A stretch of 64,000 nt of DNA from Paraspadella gotoi. Taxonomy: Eukaryota; Chaetognatha. The notes below the pieces were generated by a model. That model did no database searches. It saw only the letters and a list, made by a program, of their open reading frames with translations, and had not been told where the DNA came from. Location of the stretch: NCBI GenBank assembly GCA_051294375.1, contig CM119268.1, forward strand, positions 15,059,897-15,123,896, in the 5' to 3' direction. The position numbers and the translations under genes were made by a program. Shown here piece after piece: positions 1 to 11,894 of the stretch (its first letter is position 1; the number at the start of each line of letters is the position of its first letter).

Positions 1-68
1 ACAAACGTGGAGAGAAAGAAGGAAAGAAATAAAGAAACCAAGCGTGAAATAATACAAACATGACAGTG

Positions 69-152
<84 letters not shown>

Positions 153-1582
153 TGTTCTGTCCCTTTTTTTAATTTCAAAACAACGATCGAGGGTGAGCAG
201 TTGGTCTCTGGTCTCTTGCCCTGTAAGTATTTTTTGGTAAACAAATGGTAACAAAGTTATTTATAATATTTCTTTAAATCTCATATTATACAATATATGA
301 TGCAATATTATACAATGGATTAACCGACACCAAAAAGCTTTTCAACTTCTTTCGCACCGAGGAACCATCGAATTGATTGAGATTCAGTTGAGGCGCGGAG
401 AAAATCTATTTGACTAAATTCGCTGGAGTCACAGGTGATCAACGAAATTCACAAGGGATCACAGGCGGAGGATCCCTCGGAAAATCTTCTCACATTCAAG
501 GAGAGAGAGGGAGACAGGGAGACTGCCCGGGGAGGTGAGAGAGAAACAGAAAGAAAAGTAAAGAATAAAAAAAGAAAGATACTATATCCAAAAAAAGGGG
601 TGGAGGTGGGAACTATGAGCCTCGGTTGTTTTAGTATTAGTTTTCCAAGTTTTACGCCTTCAAAAACGTCGCAGTTTGAACGGGCTAAAAGAGGACAGTT
701 TCAACTGCAGTTTTCAGGAAGTTAGGTGAATACATGATAATCTTTTACCTTTTCGAAAATTCTGATTTTAATCCGTCAATATTTTCGCGCGCTCTTAATT
801 TTTGGCCTCAATTTTTGAGAGAGATTTTCGTTTTCACGAGTTAATAGTTAATAAAAGTTTAATTAATCGACTTTTCCCACCTTAACTCCCATATGAACAT
901 TTCGTTTCGAAGGACATCGACGTTTGTGAAGAGAAGGAAGAAGAAGAAGAAGAAGAAAGAAGAAGAAGAAGAAGCAGAAGAAGAAGAAGAAGAAGAAGAA
1001 GAAGAAGAAGAAGAAGCAGAAGAAAAAATCCTACGCTACAGACGTGATTTATTTGACGTTTTTCTCTTTTTATATGGCTAAGCCGCTAAATAAAATAAAA
1101 TAAAAAACTTACAATACGACGTAGTCGAAAGGCAAAAACGATTGTCTGAAACGGACGGTTGGGTTGACCATTATCTTTTTACACTTTTTTTTATCGTCGT
1201 CATTACACTTTGCGCATCATTGTTTTTTTTTTTTCTCTATTCCTCTCATCTTCTTTTTTCGTCGCTTTCCCCCCTTCGATTTGCTCCGGTCCCTTTCAAC
1301 CCTTCCTACGCTTTCTCCGTTATTTTCGATCTTCACCTGGCCAGGTTCTTCTCATCTCTCAAACATCCCATTTTTTCCTATCGCCCTCTTCCTCTTATTT
1401 CGATCCCCATCTTTTAAACAACATCCACCGGTCCCTCCAATCCCGCCCCACCACCGTCCACTGGTCACGATTCAAAAATACAAAAATCCTTCAAAGTCAT
1501 CGAGTTACTCCTCGGCGGATTTTCGGGGGCGAAAGGCTCCGCGAATCCGCATTCATCATCACGTCAACGACTCGCCTGCCAA

Positions 1583-1621
<39 letters not shown>

Positions 1622-1770
1622 TCGTCGTCTATACGATCAGAAATATTAATTTATCATTTAAACGTAAGGAATTTAGTCTCTTAACTCGGTCGAAGAAAAG
1701 ATGTGTCTATAGTCAAAAAGAAAAAAAACATTGTGGGCGTCATTTTTTTTAAAAAAAGAAAAAAGAAAAG
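1..1770. other. Intergenic low-complexity DNA, no gene seen
   Basis: The stretch holds a (GA)n array at about 73-150, GA-rich sequence at 500-560, an AAG/GAA array at about 935-1025 and a (GTC)n run at about 1583-1630. The open frames here (poly-Arg/Glu, poly-Lys/Glu, poly-Val) are products of these repeats and have no splice context or recognisable domain. Confidence 0.6.
73..150. repeat. (GA)n microsatellite
   Basis: A nearly pure GA dinucleotide array of about 78 bp. It is the first of many CT/GA arrays in the window. Confidence 0.95.
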
Positions 1771-1773
1771 TCA

Positions 1774-2045
1774 AGTAATTAGGGAGTGGTCTTTTCATAC
1801 AATTGAAACATTCTTTGAAACATTATACCACAGTGAATAAACGAGACTGTGAGAGAGTCTTGATTGAAAGCTTGCAGGAACCCGCTATTTCATTATCTGG
1901 TAAGAATGATGGAGGCCTTAAACCACCAAAGCCGGTCCAATGTCCATTGTCCAAAGTCAGGGGCAAGATAGCTTTATGTTATTAAATGAATGGATAATTT
2001 TTATATTGGTTGTCCAATTCCATATATACACTACTAGCAAAAAGA
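1774..2045 (+). repeat. Dispersed repeat copy A (same family as the palindrome arms)
   Basis: The stretch from GAAACATTCTTTGAAA through GTGAGAGAGTCTTGATTGAA and GATGGAGGCCTTAAACCAC to TATATTGGTTGTCCAATTCC recurs almost word for word at about 37,805-38,060, in the same orientation. A diverged, inverted version lies at about 35,870-36,130 and a fragment at about 54,345-54,430. The 60-codon open frame inside it is not conserved in the other copies, so I treat it as non-coding repeat. The family is unidentified; a non-autonomous DNA transposon is possible. Confidence 0.8.
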
Positions 2046-3051
2046 ATGAGCGAATAAACCTGTTAATTTCATGTAAATGAATCAGTTATTTAATTATTAT
2101 CATAACGGCGCATAGATCTATGTGACGTGATTTTATTTAGAGTACATATAAATTTTTTTTTCGAAAGGATACTTACAATTGACCAAAATTTAACGCATTA
2201 GCTCGTCCAATGCTTGTCGGGGTTTTTGTCAGTTTACTGACAATCGTCTATAAGTTTAATCAAAGAACCTTCGCATTATTTATTTATGTCTCTGTTAATT
2301 GTTTTTTCAGTCTTCTAGATTCTGAACGCCATTTTTGATCTGTTTCACTTCAACCCAATTCTCGCTTAACGAACTATTACGTAAGATATAATTGAGAGAA
2401 AACTGGTTAACATTTTTGGCCCATGATTTAAATTGTGTCGAACGTTGTCACATATAATTAGATCATCAACGACGAGAGTTTTCCTCGTCGTTGCTTTTGA
2501 CGTCGTCGTCCTCACTGTAGTCGTCGTCGTCGTCGTCGTCGTTGTCATAGTCGTTGCATTACTGACATTTTTTCTGAACGTCAGTAGCAATGTTTTCCAG
2601 GAAACTACAATTGTTTCTCTTTCCCTTCAAATTCATTTCACTTTTGAAATTCTCTAGACTTCTACTCTAACTTTTCCCTACTCTCTAGCTCAATTTCATC
2701 ATCTCTTCTTTCTTCCTGCTCTTCCTCCTCAACTTCTCCTCCTCCTCCTCCTCCTCCTCCTCCTCCACTTTCTCCTCGTCCTCCATCTTCGTCGATTTCT
2801 TCGTCACAACCTCCATCCGTCCGAGCAGACTCCACATCCTTTCTCTCCATTAATTTTTTTTTAAAAAAAGGTAAAAATAAATATATACTGCTAATTCTTC
2901 TATTAAAACAATATATTAAAAATAGTATAAACATTGTCAATATATTTACGTAGTTACGTGATTATACTCTCCCTCCTCACAATTTTTTCGAAGACGCCTC
3001 CCTCCACCCGTTCAAGATGTCGTCCAAAGCCAAGAAACCGCGTCCAACACC
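2046..3051. other. Intergenic DNA upstream of tropomyosin
   Basis: AT-rich sequence with a (GTC)n run near 2503-2545 and a (TCC)n run near 2733-2767. No exon was recognised. The promoter of the tropomyosin gene should lie in the last few hundred bases, but no clear TATA box or initiator stood out. Confidence 0.5.
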
Positions 3052-4894
3052 ATGGAGGCCATCCGAAAAGAAGATGTCTAGCCTCAAAGGCGCCAAGGAA
3101 AGCGGCGGCAGACCGGGAGAAGGCGCTGCAGGATCACGTGCTCGAACTGAACAAAATCCTCAAGAGTCGCGACGACGCGATCCTTCAGCTCGGAAAGAAA
3201 ATCATTGCATGTTGGTTTTTATATTGCTCACCTTAACATACCAAATACTTATACAGTCGTATATTAGTATCGTTACAGTTTATACGGCTTATATTTAACC
3301 TATATTTTACATGACAAACTTTTTAATTTTTTTTTTTGGTTATCAGCGAAAAATTATTGGCCACCATTTGGTACAAATGATCTAAAAAGATCCAGAACAT
3401 ATCAATGTAACAAATATGAAAGTTTAAAAAAAAAATGGACACACAATTAATGCGACCAAGAAATTAAATTACTGAGTCGCGAGCAAAAACGTCACTCACC
3501 AGTCACCACGTCTCGTCGCAGGTCGAGAATGAGTTGGACGACGTGACGGAGAAATTGGCGTCGGCGACGCTGGCGATCGAGGAGGCGGAGAAGCAGCAGC
3601 TGGTCAACGAGGAGGAGGTCTCTGCGCTGCAGCGGCGGTGCTCTCTGCTCGACGACGACATCACGCGGTCGGACTCGAGGCTCCAGAGTGAGTTGTCACG
3701 GGATGAGGAGGCGCAAATAAAGTCGATGTGACACTTGATTCACTCGTTTAGTGGGCTCATTTTTGCTCATTGGGCGCAATCGTAAAAACCCTTCCCAACT
3801 CCTCCCCATAAGTCGAAACCGGAAAACTGACCGACGCGGCGAAGCAGGCGGAGGAAGTTGAGATCAGGCGCAAAGTCTTGGAGGCCAAGAACATGGTGAA
3901 CGAGGAAAGGATCGACAGTCTCGACTCGCAAATACAAACGGCGCAAGAAGTCGCCATCACTTCCACCAAAAACATGGAAGAGATCACGAGAAAACTTGCA
4001 ATGACTCAGGTGAGGCGTCCGTGGTCTTCGTGTTGTTGTTGTTGTTGTTGTTTTTGTGGGTGTCCTCAATCGAGAGCAACGGTTCAAGTTTTAAACCGAA
4101 TCAATTTAAAAAATCGTCCGGAATATTTAAATTTGAAATTGTTTTTATTATTATTCTTTTTTATTAGTTTTTGATTATTATTTTCATTATCTTACTTCTT
4201 TCTTCCTTTTATACTTCCCATTTTTACTTTAACTTTTCCTTCCTTTCTTGGTAACTGCCAATAAAAACCTCACTTTTTTTCCTCTCTCGTTTTGCTCCAC
4301 TCCACTTCCCACCTCACAACAGGTTGAACTGGAGCGAACGGTGGAAAAGGCGGTGGAATCGGAGACGAAGATCCAAGAGTTGGAGGAGCAGCTCAACGTC
4401 GTCGGTCAAAACATGAAGACGCTAGAGTTGAGCGAGACGCAGGCGCTCAAGCGGCACGAAGAGTACGAAGAAAAGATCAGGTGAACGAAAGAGACTAAAT
4501 TTTGTTCATTATTAAATCTTTTTTTAATTTGTTATATAAACTAAGCTAATTGTCGATTGCTTCAATGTCGATTAATTGTAATATTGACGATTGAAACTCA
4601 GTCGATGCTGTGGATGATTAAGATTCTTGCCGTAATTTGTCAGAATATCCACACGGTTACTTAAATCGTAAATGAATGTGGGCAAAAAAACTTTCCCCCC
4701 CTTTAACGCCCAAAAGGGACCTCATCCTCAACCTCAAATTCACGGAGATCCAAGCCGCCGCCGCGGAGCGCGAAGCCGCGAAGCAGCAGCAGGAGTTGGA
4801 ACTCCTCCTGGCCGATCTCAACGACTGGAAGGATAAGTACCAAGAAATCTGCGTCGAACTGGAGCAGACCTTCAACGAGATGTCGGGATACTAG
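3052..4894 (+). CDS. Tropomyosin, five exons, exon 1 frame-broken
   Basis: Tropomyosin is an actin-filament-binding coiled-coil dimer. Proposed exons are 3052-3212, 3522-3687, 3813-4009, 4323-4480 and 4717-4894. Exons 2-5 join in frame at GT/AG sites and give a continuous heptad coiled coil, rich in E, K, A and L, ending ELEQTFNEMSGY and a stop; this C-terminus is diagnostic of the family. Exon 1 carries the N-terminus (MEAIRK, KMSSLKGAKES, then AADREKALQDHVLELN), but these pieces lie in three successive frames, each one base apart. A third extra base is needed for a GT donor after codon GCA near 3212. With those three bases ignored the protein is 284 residues, the standard metazoan tropomyosin length. 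An alternative start at 3017 needs only the later shifts but gives a non-tropomyosin N-terminus. I think the gene is functional and the sequence of exon 1 is faulty; a decaying copy is less likely because exons 2-5 are intact. Confidence 0.9.
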
Positions 4895-5053
4895 AGCGGA
4901 AGGGAGCTTGCCGAGTTTGTTTTAGTAGCTGATGGTGTAAAGAGTAGACCCTGTTACTTGTTGATATTCTTTTGAATCCTTCATCGAGGTCCATGAGCTT
5001 CTTGCTTTCTTTGGAATTATTTCTACTTCTCGTCCTTAAAAATAGTTTTATAA

Positions 5054-5059
5054 AATAAA
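5054..5059 (+). promoter_or_regulatory. Poly(A) signal of tropomyosin
   Basis: An AATAAA hexamer about 160 bp after the tropomyosin stop codon, followed by a T-rich stretch. Assignment is by position and motif only. Confidence 0.5.
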
Positions 5060-5329
5060 AGTCAATTAAACGTTATTTTTTTTTAAAAATTTATATTTAT
5101 AAAAAAGATTATTGAGACAACTTAAAGAACCGATTGTATTATTATTCTGCTCATACTAGTCGTTTAAAAAGCGATAGGCTTTTGCTCTTATTCATTGAAA
5201 TTGTATACAAACTTTTGAATTGCAAGCAGCAAGAACTTGTGAGTGAATTCGATTTTTGCCAGAAAAAGCTTGATAGTGCAAATTGTTTTAATTTAATAAT
5301 TTTAGCGATAAATTTCTAAGGAAAGAGAG

Positions 5330-5385
<56 letters not shown>

Positions 5386-5677
5386 GAGAGAGAGAGAGGA
5401 GAGAGAGAGAGAAAGAGAGATAGTAAAAAGGCGAAAACGAATATAAGTTGAATGGAGAAAGAAAGGTAGAGTAGAGACCAATAAGAAAGAGCGTGAGAGA
5501 GAGAGATTGCAAAGGAAATAATTCCGTTTTCATTTTTGCCTCGGGCCCATTGTATTGGTTGGAAATGGGACCATGGAGATTCGAGAATGGGTAGAATTGG
5601 GGAAGCAAAGTTGGGGAAGAGAAAAGAAAGAAGAAAATGAAGGAAAAAAAATCGTAAGTAAGAGAAAGAGTGAGCAT

Positions 5678-5709
<32 letters not shown>

Positions 5710-7913
5710 AATAGGGAGAGTGAGAGAGAGAAAGAAAAAGAGGCTAAAATTAAGAAATAATTCTCAAAAAAAAAAAAAAAAGAATATAACAAAATAACAA
5801 TAAAAAAAAAGGAAAAAAAAATTGGAGCGAAAAAGAGAAAAAGTCCCGGTATGGAAATTGAATCGGCGATGACGAAGGAGAGAGGCGGGACAAAAGGTCA
5901 GGCTCGCACATCCACTCCAATAATAGAAAAGCGCCGGATATACGCTAATCCGCCGGGTGAGGGGAGAAGGGGGAGGGAAGGCGGCCGGTATGGGAGAGGA
6001 ATGGCGGGGGGGGGGTAAGGCGGCTTTGGGACCGATTTGGACTTTGCGTCGTTTGAGAAAGATGAAATTCGTCGCGAAGGTTTGTTGTGGTTGCTGCGTT
6101 TGGAGCAAGCGCAGTCAGTTGCTCGTTTTGCGTTAATGGGCGAAAACTATACCGTTTTTTTTTTGTGTCAATTCCTGTTTAGTGTTTATGTCTGTGACGC
6201 GCGTAAATTTATTCTACCTATAATGCGAAGCAAAAAGAGCTTGGGTAATATTTTCAGCTTTTTTTACTGCTCAATTTTTTTTTTCAGCAATGACTGAATT
6301 CAAATGATGGGATTAAATTTAAAGACAATTTTTCGGTTTTATTCGTGCTCGTTATCTCTGTTTTGCATAGTTTCAAAATTTTTGCGATCTACCTCTCCTT
6401 AACGTCAAATATATCTAATTCATGCTTGGCAAAATCTTTTGGATACTTTATTGAGAGTAAATTAGCGAACCTAAATGTAGAAATTAGATGCGGCGAATTC
6501 ACTCGACAACGATTTTCGCGTTAGCGAGTCCACGTTGAGCCGAATTGCTCCACCGGGCCACCCACTCCATTCGATTTAAAGTTTTCTATTCGCCTTTCGA
6601 TCTCTATTTTTCAGCTCAACCGCATCGACAATCAAGTCCCCTCTCTCCCCATCGCTTCTCTTCCCCTCTTTACCCTTCCCCTCTCTTCCAGCCAAGCCAA
6701 AAAGTCGAGGCTTTGACAAATTGGGCTCCAACCTCTTCGAACCCCGGATGTCAACGATTCGAAAACCCTGGCATCCCAGAAAAAGGCCCTCGCGAGCTCC
6801 CGAGGGAGAAACTTCTTTGGGCGAGATAAAAACTTTCTTATTTTCCTTTTATTCCATATCATGTCTCCCAAGAATTTTTTTTAGGAATTTATACATGTGG
6901 TCGTTATAATTATGTTCTCACAAAATTCGCTTCTTATTACAATTCTGTAATTTTTTTTTCTTATTCTTTATTTATATCACTTTTTCCCTCCATGTTGATA
7001 CGTACATTTTTTTTTTTTTAAATTTTAAACTCGCGGTTTCCACTCTCTCAACGAATCAATGCCCCAAAATAAATAGAGAAACCCGAAAATGCTTTCGGCT
7101 TTGGCATTTTTATTTTCTCGAGACTTTTCTGCCGACTCGGGTTTCTTGATTCTTCTTTTCCGCTTCTTTGTTTTGTTCGTCGTCGTCCTCATCGTCGTCC
7201 TCATCGTCGTCGCCGCTTTCGCCTTCGCTCCCGAGCCACCAAGCCACGTTTGTCACCCATTCGGCCCATGGCACCATAAACCAACGGCCGGCAACGATTC
7301 CGAAAGGGCGGGGTGGAAAAGTGGCAAGTGGAAAGTAGAGCAAGGGAACGGAATAAGGTTACGCTTTGGAAATGGTCACAAGTGACAAAACACTCGAAAA
7401 AGGAATTCAATCGAAATTTTCTTTCAATTTCCTGTTGAGATTTTTTTATCTCTTTTTTTTCACTAGACATATTTTTCAATTATCCATCAAAATCAGTTCA
7501 ACTTTGGACGAAAAAAATGTTTTTTTTCGGTATTTCTATCTTCATAATGCATCTTTTAAGTAACATTTCAAAGAACTTTTCAATATAATTCATTTAGATA
7601 GTAATAGTATACTGCATCGAAAAATTCTTGTTTACAATATGAAGTTTATTTCGGACTAATAAGTTGCGAAATAATATTGCATGACGAAAATAATACCAAA
7701 CTTGGATTAGACATACAGACTGTCTCAATTTTTCGCCATTTAATTTCAAGTGAGTCTGTGAGTCTTGTGACAAAATCTTTAAGCATTTACTTTGACTTTG
7801 CTTTTGAGGGAAAGATTTAGCCATTTTAATAAATTTTAAATCTTTAATTTTAATATTTTACTAACCTACTTACTGAGACAATCTAGTTTTCGTGAGTTTA
7901 AGCAGTTTTTTTT
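5060..7913. other. Intergenic region between tropomyosin and the bHLH gene
   Basis: Contains interrupted (GA)n arrays at about 5335-5425 and 5685-5735, a poly-A tract near 5767-5783 and AT-rich sequence. A GC-richer island at about 5,930-6,060 has no recognisable exon. A (GTC)-rich stretch near 7179-7211 gives hydrophobic frames on plus and acidic frames on minus; neither has splice support. Confidence 0.5.
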
Positions 7914-8671
7914 TCATTTTTCAATCTTCTTTTTGTCCAACGTAGGCGTTGGCGTCGCTAGAGACGTCGAAAACGCCCCGATAGTCGGCGCTTTGACGTC
8001 TTCTTCGTCGGCGCCAACGATGACGCTTTCATCGCGTCCGAAAGGTGACGCCTCTCTCTCCGCCGACGCGCCGGGGTTGGTAGAATCGGCCGCGGCCAAC
8101 GCCGTGCCGACGTTGCCGGTCTGCGTCGGAAGTTGAGAGGATAAAGCCGCGGCGCGCGAGGAAACCGCAGCGGCGGCGGCGGCGGCGGCCGCCTGCATTC
8201 GCGCCACGGCGGCGTAAGGGTAAGAGTCCCCGGCGACGTGAAATCCCGATGGAGCCGACGTGGGCGACTGCGGAGAGGAAGTCGTCAAGCCGCTCGCTCC
8301 TCCGGCCCCGCCTCCGCGTCCGCCCGCAAGATGGGCGCCGCCGCTCATACCCAAGCCCACGCCGGACGGTGACTGCGGTCCGCCGGCGCCGCCCGACCCG
8401 TTGAGGTATGCGATGATCTTCCGCATCTCCTCTATGGCGTTGGCCTGCATCATGATGTAGTTTTTCGCCAGCAGCAAGGTTGCAATTTTCGACAATTTTC
8501 GAACGGAAGGACTGGAAAGGAGGAAGGGAGAAAAGGGGAGCAAAAAGACGGTTAAGAGAAATCGCTTTCTTCGTAGTTTCTGATGATGGTTACCGGCTTG
8601 GGCTTTACCCTTTCAATCGTTGAAGCATTTAAAGACTGCTTCTTTTCGGTGTTCCCTCTCTTTCTTTCTCG

Positions 8672-8741
<70 letters not shown>

Positions 8742-9064
8742 TTTTCTCTCTCATAAGCTCCTTTTTACCTATTGTCACACGATCGCACAACTCTCAAGAC
8801 GCTCACCTATGCGCATAGGGTATGACGCCCCTGAGTTCGTCGAGCGCGTCATTAAGATCGTGCATTCGGCGCCGCTCGCGCGCGTTGATGTTGAGCCTTA
8901 CGGCGCGCTGTTTGACGACGCCATTTTTTGGATCTGAGGATTGCGACGACGCCGACTTTTGGCCTGAAATCATGAATCGTTTGTAATCATTGTCATGGTT
9001 CTCAGATTTGACTGATTTTGGTTATAATTTCCAGCTTTTCGTTTAGTATAAAGAATAGTTAAAG

Positions 9065-9162
<98 letters not shown>

Positions 9163-10686
9163 TAACAACTATTCCTCACCCTTGGCGCGCGGAGGTTCGC
9201 AGTATTCGTCGTCCACTTCGATCTTTTCGTCCTCGTCCTCGGAATCCATTCCTCCTCCTCCTCCTCCTCCTCCTCCTCCTCCTCCTCTCGCTTCCTCCTG
9301 ACTCCGCCCGAACGGCGCGTTCTCGTTGGGCAGCGACGCGTCTCGACCTACGGACGCCGCGTTGAGCTCGTGACAAGACGACGACGAGGACGACGACGAA
9401 GACGTCAAGGGCTGATGTTGCTTCAGATCCGCCGGGAGAGGATGATGGTGGTGATGGTGAAGATGCTGGAGGTGGTGCGGTGGCGCCGGTGGAGGCGGCG
9501 GCGGCTGCTGAGTAGGCGGCGGCGCCGCGAGGGGTTGGGCGTTGGAGAGAATTTGCGGAGTGAGGGCGTTGGGCAGGGAGCGGTTGTAATCCGGGGAGAG
9601 TGGGGAGAACTGGAGGTGGGACGGTGGAGAGGGGAGTTGACGCTGGAGAAGAGGGAAATTGAGAAATTGGTCAAAATGAGGGTCTTTTCTTTTGGAGTCA
9701 TGAGGAAAAAATGTGACCGTTTTAGAAAAGGAAAATTGAGGAATTGGTCAAGAGTTAGGGTCTTTTTCTTTTGGAGCATGAGAGAAAAAAATGTGACCGT
9801 TTAGAAAAGGAAAATTGAAGGAATGGTCAAAGATAGGGTCTTTTCTTTTTGGAGGTAATGAGAAAAGAAAATTGACCGTTTTAGAAAAGGAAAAATTGAG
9901 GAATTGGTCAAAGATAGGGTCTTTTCTTTTCGGAGGTTATGAGAAAGAAAACTTGACCGTTTAAGAAGTCATTTTACAGAATTTTGCGAGAACTGAAAAT
10001 GCAATTGTATTAACACTTAACAATGATAATTTATAAAGGTCGTTTGTTGATTAAAAACATAATTTTTAGGGCTTAAAGCTGTATCATCATGATAAGGTTG
10101 ACCCGGCCAAGTGCTCATCAGCTGCATCACCATGATAACGTTGACCCCGCCAAGTGGTCAACAACAATAATCACTTAGTTATTGTCGAGGATCAATTGGG
10201 ATCCAATTTGATTTACGACACTTTCTCTGAATTGACTGAAAAAAAAATTGGCTGCAGGAAAAGATAAAATAGGACTGAAACAGAAGATCAATTACGATCC
10301 TGATAGGAAAATATGATACCATAGGATTTATAATGTATAATGTAATGTATCCTTGAGGCAAACCAATAAAATGAAAAACACATAATAATAAAGGTTCATG
10401 ACTTGGGTTGGGTTGGGACTATTGTGACTATGCATTTTAAGAATAATGGGTTTTTGTTTTAAAAATACTTAAGAAAACATTCCCACTTTAATTGTGGAGA
10501 GTTTTGCTAAATCGATGAAATATTGAGTCATCTCGAGAGATTTCCAGTGCAGAGAGACTTTTCGATTTTTCCAACCATCTCACCCGGAAGCGCGGCCAGA
10601 TGCGCGAAGGGGTATCCCAGCATCGGGTTGAAAGGTTGCGGCCGAGGAAGCGCCTCCGGAAGGGACTGATGTCGTAGATGCTCCAT
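7914..10686 (-). CDS. BHLHE22/BHLHE23-like bHLH transcription factor, four exons
   Basis: Members of the Olig/Beta3 bHLH group bind E-box DNA in the nucleus, mostly as neural repressors. Exons on minus: 10686-10584 (start [10 protein letters not shown], probable), 9642-9180, 8963-8807 and 8511-7914. Exon 3 encodes the basic region and helix 1 ([19 protein letters not shown], then [11 protein letters not shown]); exon 4 starts [20 protein letters not shown] and completes the loop and helix 2. This is almost identical to vertebrate BHLHE22/23 across the whole domain. Exon 2 encodes a His/Pro/Gln, poly-Ser, poly-Gly and acidic N-terminus ([16 protein letters not shown]); the C-terminus is Gly/Ser/Ala-rich with a nine-Ala run. 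Junctions 2-3 and 3-4 keep frame. Junction 1-2 is one base out of phase, so exon 1 is inferred from its splice sites and style. Exon 2 begins after a strong pyrimidine tract. BHLHE22 and BHLHE23 cannot be separated from this sequence. Confidence 0.9.
8671..8757. repeat. CT-rich array in bHLH intron 3
   Basis: An interrupted (CT)n array with a T-run, lying between the basic-helix 1 exon and the helix 2 exon. Confidence 0.9.
9068..9160. repeat. (AAT)n microsatellite in bHLH intron 2
   Basis: About 31 uninterrupted AAT/TAA units, ending roughly 20 bp from the splice donor of exon 2 on the minus strand. Confidence 0.95.
9655..9961. repeat. Minisatellite, about four copies of a ~79 bp unit
   Basis: Units begin near 9655, 9731, 9810 and 9890. 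Each contains AAATTG, GGAATTGGTCAAAGATAGGG, TCTTTTCTTTTGGAGG, ATGAGAAA and TTGACCGTTTTAGAAAAGG with small changes. The array lies in intron 1 of the bHLH gene and begins about 13 bp from the acceptor of exon 2. Confidence 0.9.
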
Positions 10687-11894
10687 CCGAAATTGTCCGT
10701 CCAACTGCGATAAGGTTCTCGGTTCCTTTATTGCAAAGATCGTGCTTGACGTCAAAGATCGCGCTTTTCGAGACCTTGTCCAAAGTCCACCTTTTAAATG
10801 ACTCCCTTCCTTCCAATTGTGGAAAACTGCATTAAACGCTGTCTTCAGCCGCGCGGTTGATTTCCAAACAAGTTTCAATTCTTTCAGTTAAAAAAACCGA
10901 CGTTAATTTGGCGTCGATTCCTGGCGATTTTCCGATTCTGCGTCGATCTTCGAATTTCGTTCCTAACTTTCGTTGCCAAGACTATTTACACGCAACGTTC
11001 ATCCGCGAGAAAACGTGAAACGGATTCCTAGCGGTCGAAAAAGTCGGCGCGACGCGGAGAGAAAATTCCTCTCTTTCTCTCGCTCTCTTTCTCTCTTTGC
11101 CTTTCTTCCTTCGTTTTCTTTTCTTCATGGAGCGAACGCGAGTGAGAGACAATTTTTTTTTTAGGCGAAAGCGTGAGACTGAGAGAAAAAAATAGAGAGA
11201 GAGTGAGCGATGAAAATTTAAGATTCGAAAGGAGAAAAAAATTGGAATCCGAAAAGCGAGAAAATATTCGAGAAAAAATTTTTTTTCTCACGCTTCGAGA
11301 TAAAGAAATGAAGAACCGGGCGTCGCTTAGCAACGCGTCTTGGAACGTCGACGACGAGGACGACGACGGCGGCGAGGACGACGGAAACGAAGTGGAAGAG
11401 AGGGAGGGACGAGAGTGAGAGAGAGTCACGCGCTTCTATTAGCGTCGTGAACAAATATAGGCGTGAAGAGGAAATTTCAACGGATTCTCACGTTACGGTT
11501 TATCGTTGATTTAGTTTCTTGTCCTTTTTGATGTTGTTATTATTGTTGTTGTTTTTTTTTTGTTCTTGGTGATATTTTCTTCTTTTTTTTAAGTAGCTTT
11601 ATGTGCCACATTTTTATTCAAACAACCGCTTATGCATTACCGTTTTATTTTTTAAATATATGGGATAAGTCAAGAAGATGCATTCCAGATTTTAGGTTTG
11701 AGATAAACTTTAGAAGTATAAATGTTCTTGTTAAAAACCGACTTAACTTAAAGCGGAGAATCTTCGTCGTTCACCCCAAAAGAGGAGGAGAGTCGCGGCC
11801 ATTTTCTACGAGGAGAAGATCAGGAAGAAGATTCGTTTTTCCGCGTCGACTTTGGCGGAGCCGTTTCCGGTTTCAGTGAGACGGAAAGAGAGAG
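10687..11894. other. Intergenic region upstream of the bHLH gene
   Basis: Contains AG/CT-rich low-complexity sequence (about 11,060-11,110 and 11,160-11,290) and a GAC-rich stretch at 11,346-11,400. Frames on both strands are repeat products. The bHLH promoter should lie at its left end; no motif was convincing. Confidence 0.4.

Noticed and set aside
60-251. Poly-Arg/Glu and poly-Leu/Ser reading frames in CT/GA arrays across the window
   Set aside because: They arise automatically from dinucleotide repeats, exist on both strands and have no splice sites or non-repeat coding flanks.
1210-1752. 180-codon frame with a poly-Val run
   Set aside because: The core is a (GTC)n array and the rest is pyrimidine-rich intergenic sequence; two overlapping frames look equally open.
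1803-1985. 60-codon open frame in the dispersed repeat
   Set aside because: The frame is not kept in the other copies (37.9 kb and 54.4 kb), so it is chance within a repeat.
3017-3298. Start of tropomyosin at 3,017 (MSSKAKKPRPTPW)
   Set aside because: It gives a non-tropomyosin N-terminus and would exceed 284 residues; the ATG at 3,052 gives the family-like MEAIRK start.
7089-7385. Hydrophobic 98-codon frame starting MLSALAFLFSRDFSADSG
   Set aside because: The hydrophobic stretch is a GTC/ATC repeat, the opposite strand is equally open as an acidic frame, and there is no splice support.
9655-9961. CRISPR-like array
   Set aside because: The ~79 bp units are contiguous with no unique spacers, and the DNA is from an animal; it is a minisatellite.
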